Below the pieces are notes generated by a model, which saw only the letters and a list, made by a program, of their open reading frames with translations, was not told where the DNA came from and made no database searches. From positions 1 through 5,685 of the forward strand of contig JAICXZ010000241.1 of assembly GCA_025934475.1 (NCBI GenBank): a stretch of DNA of 5,685 bases. The letters run 5' to 3'. Source of the stretch: Mucilaginibacter sp. (lineage in GTDB: Bacteria > Bacteroidota > Bacteroidia > Sphingobacteriales > Sphingobacteriaceae). Every line of letters begins with the position of its first letter. Within the stretch, counting starts at the first letter, position 1. A program made the translations under genes and the position numbers. This document shows positions 5,101 through 5,685 of the stretch, piece by piece.

Positions 5101-5685
5101 AGCTGTATCTGGGATAATCAATTCTTTACCGACTGTAAATACCGTCTCTAACCAGACAATTAAAAGCGGCAGCGCTACCAAAGTTGTCAAGTTCACTGGC
5201 ACTGCAAACACCTACAATTGGGTTAATGACAATCCAGCTGTTGGGGCAACAAGCGGCACAGGGGACATCTCTTCATTTACCCCAATTAATACAGGAAATA
5301 CACCAATAACTGGTACTTTTACTGTCACCCCACTCAATACAGCCGGTTGCAGCGGAACCCCTATCACTTTTACAATTGAGGTTGACCCAATATTACCCGC
5401 TGTAATTACTGCGACCGGAACTTTGTCACCTCTTTCTACAACTTACGGCACAGCTTCAACCTCAACGAACTTTAGCGTATCCGGCACTAACATGAACGCC
5501 GGTATATTAATTACGCCCCCCGCAGGCTTCGAGGTAAGCACCGATAATATCAATTTCAGTTCAACCGTAACAGTCGGTACATCGGGAACCATTAATGCAA
5601 CGACGGTATATGTACGTTTAACGTCCCAAACTCCGGTTGGCAGCTATTCAGGCGATATTGTATTGAGCAGCAGTGGGGCGACGAG
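2096..5685 (+). CDS. Giant secreted modular protein: PKD-like, YVTN beta-propeller and Ig-like repeats, 3' partial
   Basis: The frame is open for 1196 codons and runs off the right edge. The ATG at 2096 is the first possible start, because an in-frame TAA lies two codons upstream (2090-2092). A signal peptide (residues 1-23) is followed by PKD-like copy 1 (about 26-89 and 376-396) split by seven-bladed YVTN propeller 1 (90-375). Next come Ig-like 1 (397-509), PKD-like copy 2 (511-582 and 879-897) split by propeller 2 (583-878), and Ig-like 2 (898-1010). Unsplit PKD-like copy 3 (1012-1098) and Ig-like 3 (1099 onward) complete the visible part. YVTN propellers and PKD/Ig modules occur in exported surface and adhesin-like proteins, so binding or scaffolding outside the cell is the likely role, with no catalytic motif seen. 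In this phylum such proteins usually end in a type IX secretion or gliding-motility C-terminal domain, which is not in view. Composition is rich in Thr, Asn, Ser, Gly, Ala and Val, with few charges. No ligand can be inferred. Confidence 0.92.
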   Translation, partial: MKRFLLVTSIFVSIFFLSNRAFAQGNQTVVNGNQTTAVNFPSGGCGYKWVNNTPGIGLAASGSGDIPAFTAVNTGSMPITATISVTPIASSFAYVANYGSNNVSVINAVDKNVITTIPVGTGPYGVSANTSGTLVYVTNTTDNNISVINTTSNTVTATIPVGLKPEGVVVSPDSKRVYVANSGSNAVSVIDATTNVILTTIPVDAGPLGIAESPDGSLVYVTNVTAGTMSVISTSTNSVITTISLGWLPEGIAVSPDGSKIYVAISGYNQILVLNAADYSILKRVQMVDHPFAIAISPDGSKAYVSGSGYFTTIFLSDYETMTFAAMASAGVSVTPDGSSVFSLDYGVMGIDVLPYYTYSKITVGNNPVSLGNFIAKGPGCNGSPFTYTITIKPSSVTPVITAGAATGTIAACQGSPSADPDIQQFTVSRAGLTNNITATAPAGFEVSLSAGSGYGGTVIIPQSGGTANNITVYVRSAASATGNISGNVTLTSQGANAQNVAVTGKINPLPTVNSVSNQTVVAGNNTTAINFTGTGNIFNWTNDTPGIGLAANGTGNIPAFTAINTGNAPVIAKVTVTNTNKQAGYEYMTNETTNQVSVISNATNQIVSTIDVGAGPYGIALSPDGSMAYVSNFIASSVSVINTSTNQVAATIPVGYNPVGIAISPDGSKVYVCAGFGLFVIDATTNQIITALTLANYEPSGITVSPNGKWLYVADPVNNSLLIINASTYQQTRVSIPTNIGDSAINVAVSPDGNLIYVTGGATNNVYMISAITQTIVNTINLNAAAIGIAISPDGSRIYVTNEFSNMVSVVNATNGALITTITVGTSPEGISVSPDGSTVYVANVGSNNMSIINAADNQVTATVAAGATPHSLGNFVRSSISCSGPPMTFTITINPTPPSITTTPITGTISACQGSPAVNPDIQQFTVSGNSLTNDIIATAPSGFEVSLSASGAYSNSVTLAQSGGKVNNVTVYVRSAASATGNISGNITLTSQSATAQNVAVSGIINSLPTVNTVSNQTIKSGSATKVVKFTGTANTYNWVNDNPAVGATSGTGDISSFTPINTGNTPITGTFTVTPLNTAGCSGTPITFTIEVDPILPAVITATGTLSPLSTTYGTASTSTNFSVSGTNMNAGILITPPAGFEVSTDNINFSSTVTVGTSGTINATTVYVRLTSQTPVGSYSGDIVLSSSGAT
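2171..2362 (+). other. PKD-like domain copy 1, N-terminal portion
   Basis: Residues 26-89. The landmarks are NQTVVNGNQTTAVNF, a W-N-NTPGIGLAA core, GDIPAFTAVNTG and the strand ITATISVTP. These match copies 2 and 3 closely. The domain is not complete here: its last strand (GCNGSP, then FTYTITIKP) follows only after the propeller, at 3221-3283. An extra cysteine at residue 45 is absent from the other copies. Confidence 0.72.
2363..3220 (+). other. Seven-bladed YVTN beta-propeller 1
   Basis: Residues 90-375 contain seven repeats of about 38-42 residues. The pattern is YVxN, then SVI(N/D)xxTNxVxxTIPVG, then P-G-(I/V)-xxSPDGS. Blades 1-4 are canonical (YVANYGSN, YVTNTTDN, YVANSGSN, YVTNVTAG). Blade 5 is looser. 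Blade 6 is short and blade 7 has lost the YVTN motif (VFSLDYG). Seven blades is the number that closes such a ring. The final blade ends NPVSLGNF in place of the usual GIAISPDGS. Confidence 0.85.
3221..3283 (+). other. PKD-like domain copy 1, C-terminal strand after the propeller
   Basis: Residues 376-396 carry GPGCNGSPFTYTITIKP. It matches AGCSGTPITFTIEVDP of the unsplit copy 3 and SCSGPPMTFTITINP of copy 2. It would complete the domain started at 2171-2362. Cys381 is conserved at this site in all three copies. Confidence 0.68.
3284..3622 (+). repeat. Ig-like beta-sandwich repeat 1 of the duplicated module
   Basis: Residues 397-509. The landmarks are ACQGSP, PDIQQFTVS, LTNNITATAPAGFEVSLSA, QSGG, TVYVRSAASATGNISGN and NVAVTG. 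The repeat at 4787-5125 is collinear at an exact 1503-base offset, without gaps, over a 107-residue stretch ending PTVN. By hand count about three quarters of those residues are identical. The base changes are largely silent, for example in the shared PDIQQFTVS segment. The APAGFEVS strand recurs widely in large Bacteroidota surface proteins. I do not assign a named Pfam family. Confidence 0.75.
3626..3841 (+). other. PKD-like domain copy 2, N-terminal portion
   Basis: Residues 511-582: PTVNSVSNQTVVAGN, NWTNDTPGIGLAANG, GNIPAFTAINTGNAP, then the strand VIAKVTVTN. It is interrupted at the same strand as copy 1 and resumes at 4730-4786. Confidence 0.72.
3842..4729 (+). other. Seven-bladed YVTN beta-propeller 2
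   Basis: Residues 583-878 again show seven blades, starting at YMTNETTN, YVSNFIAS, YVCAGFG, YVADPVNN, YVTGGATN, YVTNEFSN and YVANVGSN. SPDGS or SPNGK links mark most blade boundaries, and the last blade ends TPHSLGNF as in propeller 1. Blade 3 has a shortened loop and a cysteine (674). Blade 4 is longer by a few residues (IPTNIGDSAINVAVSP). The two propellers differ in length by about ten residues. Confidence 0.86.
4730..4786 (+). other. PKD-like domain copy 2, C-terminal strand after propeller 2
   Basis: Residues 879-897 include SCSGPPMTFTITINP, matching copies 1 and 3. Cys884 aligns with Cys381 and Cys1085. Confidence 0.68.
4787..5125 (+). repeat. Ig-like beta-sandwich repeat 2 of the duplicated module
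   Basis: Residues 898-1010, collinear with the repeat at 3284-3622: ACQGSP, NPDIQQFTVSG, LTNDIIATAPSGFEVSLSA, TVYVRSAASATGNISGN and NVAVSG. The stretch TVYVRSAASATGNISGN is identical in both. Cys914 corresponds to Cys413. Confidence 0.75.
5129..5389 (+). other. PKD-like domain copy 3, unsplit
   Basis: Residues 1012-1098 run through without interruption: PTVNTVSNQTIKSGSATK, YNWVNDNPAVGATSG, GDISSFTPINTGNTP, ITGTFTVTPLNTAGCSG, then TPITFTIEVDP. Only three residues (LNT or similar) lie where about 290 residues of propeller stand in copies 1 and 2. This makes it the reference for judging the other two as split. Confidence 0.75.
5390..5685 (+). other. Ig-like repeat 3, divergent, cut by the window edge
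   Basis: Residues 1099-1196. PPAGFEVSTD, STVTVG, TTVYVRL and SYSGDIVLSSSGA align with repeats 1 and 2. The ACQGSP motif is replaced by LSTTYGTAS and the cysteine is lost. This is a more distant member of the same fold. The frame remains open at the edge. Confidence 0.65.

Overview
The window looks like chromosomal DNA from a member of the Bacteroidota, most plausibly a Sphingobacteriaceae-type soil or plant bacterium such as Mucilaginibacter or Pedobacter. This is inferred from moderate-to-low GC, start codons without Shine-Dalgarno sequences, Bacteroidota-style interspersed palindromic repeats, and a large secreted protein built from PKD-like, YVTN-propeller and Ig-like modules of the sort seen in that phylum. 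No marker gene fixes the genus.

Layout. Positions 1-298 hold the 3' end of a DHA2-type MFS drug exporter, followed by a strong hairpin at 306-338. A 368-base gap (299-666) carries a faint minus-strand coding relic, a candidate Bacteroidota promoter box and a compact arrangement of direct and inverted repeats. A complete YihY/BrkB-family inner-membrane protein occupies 667-1653. The next 442 bases (1654-2095) are non-coding or degenerate: a possible frameshifted minus-strand gene relic, then an inverted pair of interspersed-repeat arms, a second stem-loop, and a T-rich leader.

From 2096 to the right edge the plus strand is one uninterrupted reading frame of 1196 codons with no stop, the N-terminal part of a very large exported protein. 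It starts with a signal peptide and then runs through PKD-like, seven-bladed YVTN propeller and Ig-like modules. The module order repeats with an exact 501-residue offset through the Ig-like part. The two propellers are not strung between domains. Each sits inside a PKD-like domain, splitting it at the same place, as shown by comparison with a third, unbroken PKD-like copy at 5129-5389.

The genes do not form an evident operon. The exporter and YihY-family protein are inner-membrane proteins, while the large gene encodes an exported, probably surface-displayed protein. Its C-terminal sorting domain, if any, lies outside the window, so type IX secretion is an expectation and not an observation. 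The most notable content is the nested propeller architecture. I see no defence system, CRISPR array, RNA gene or transposase.
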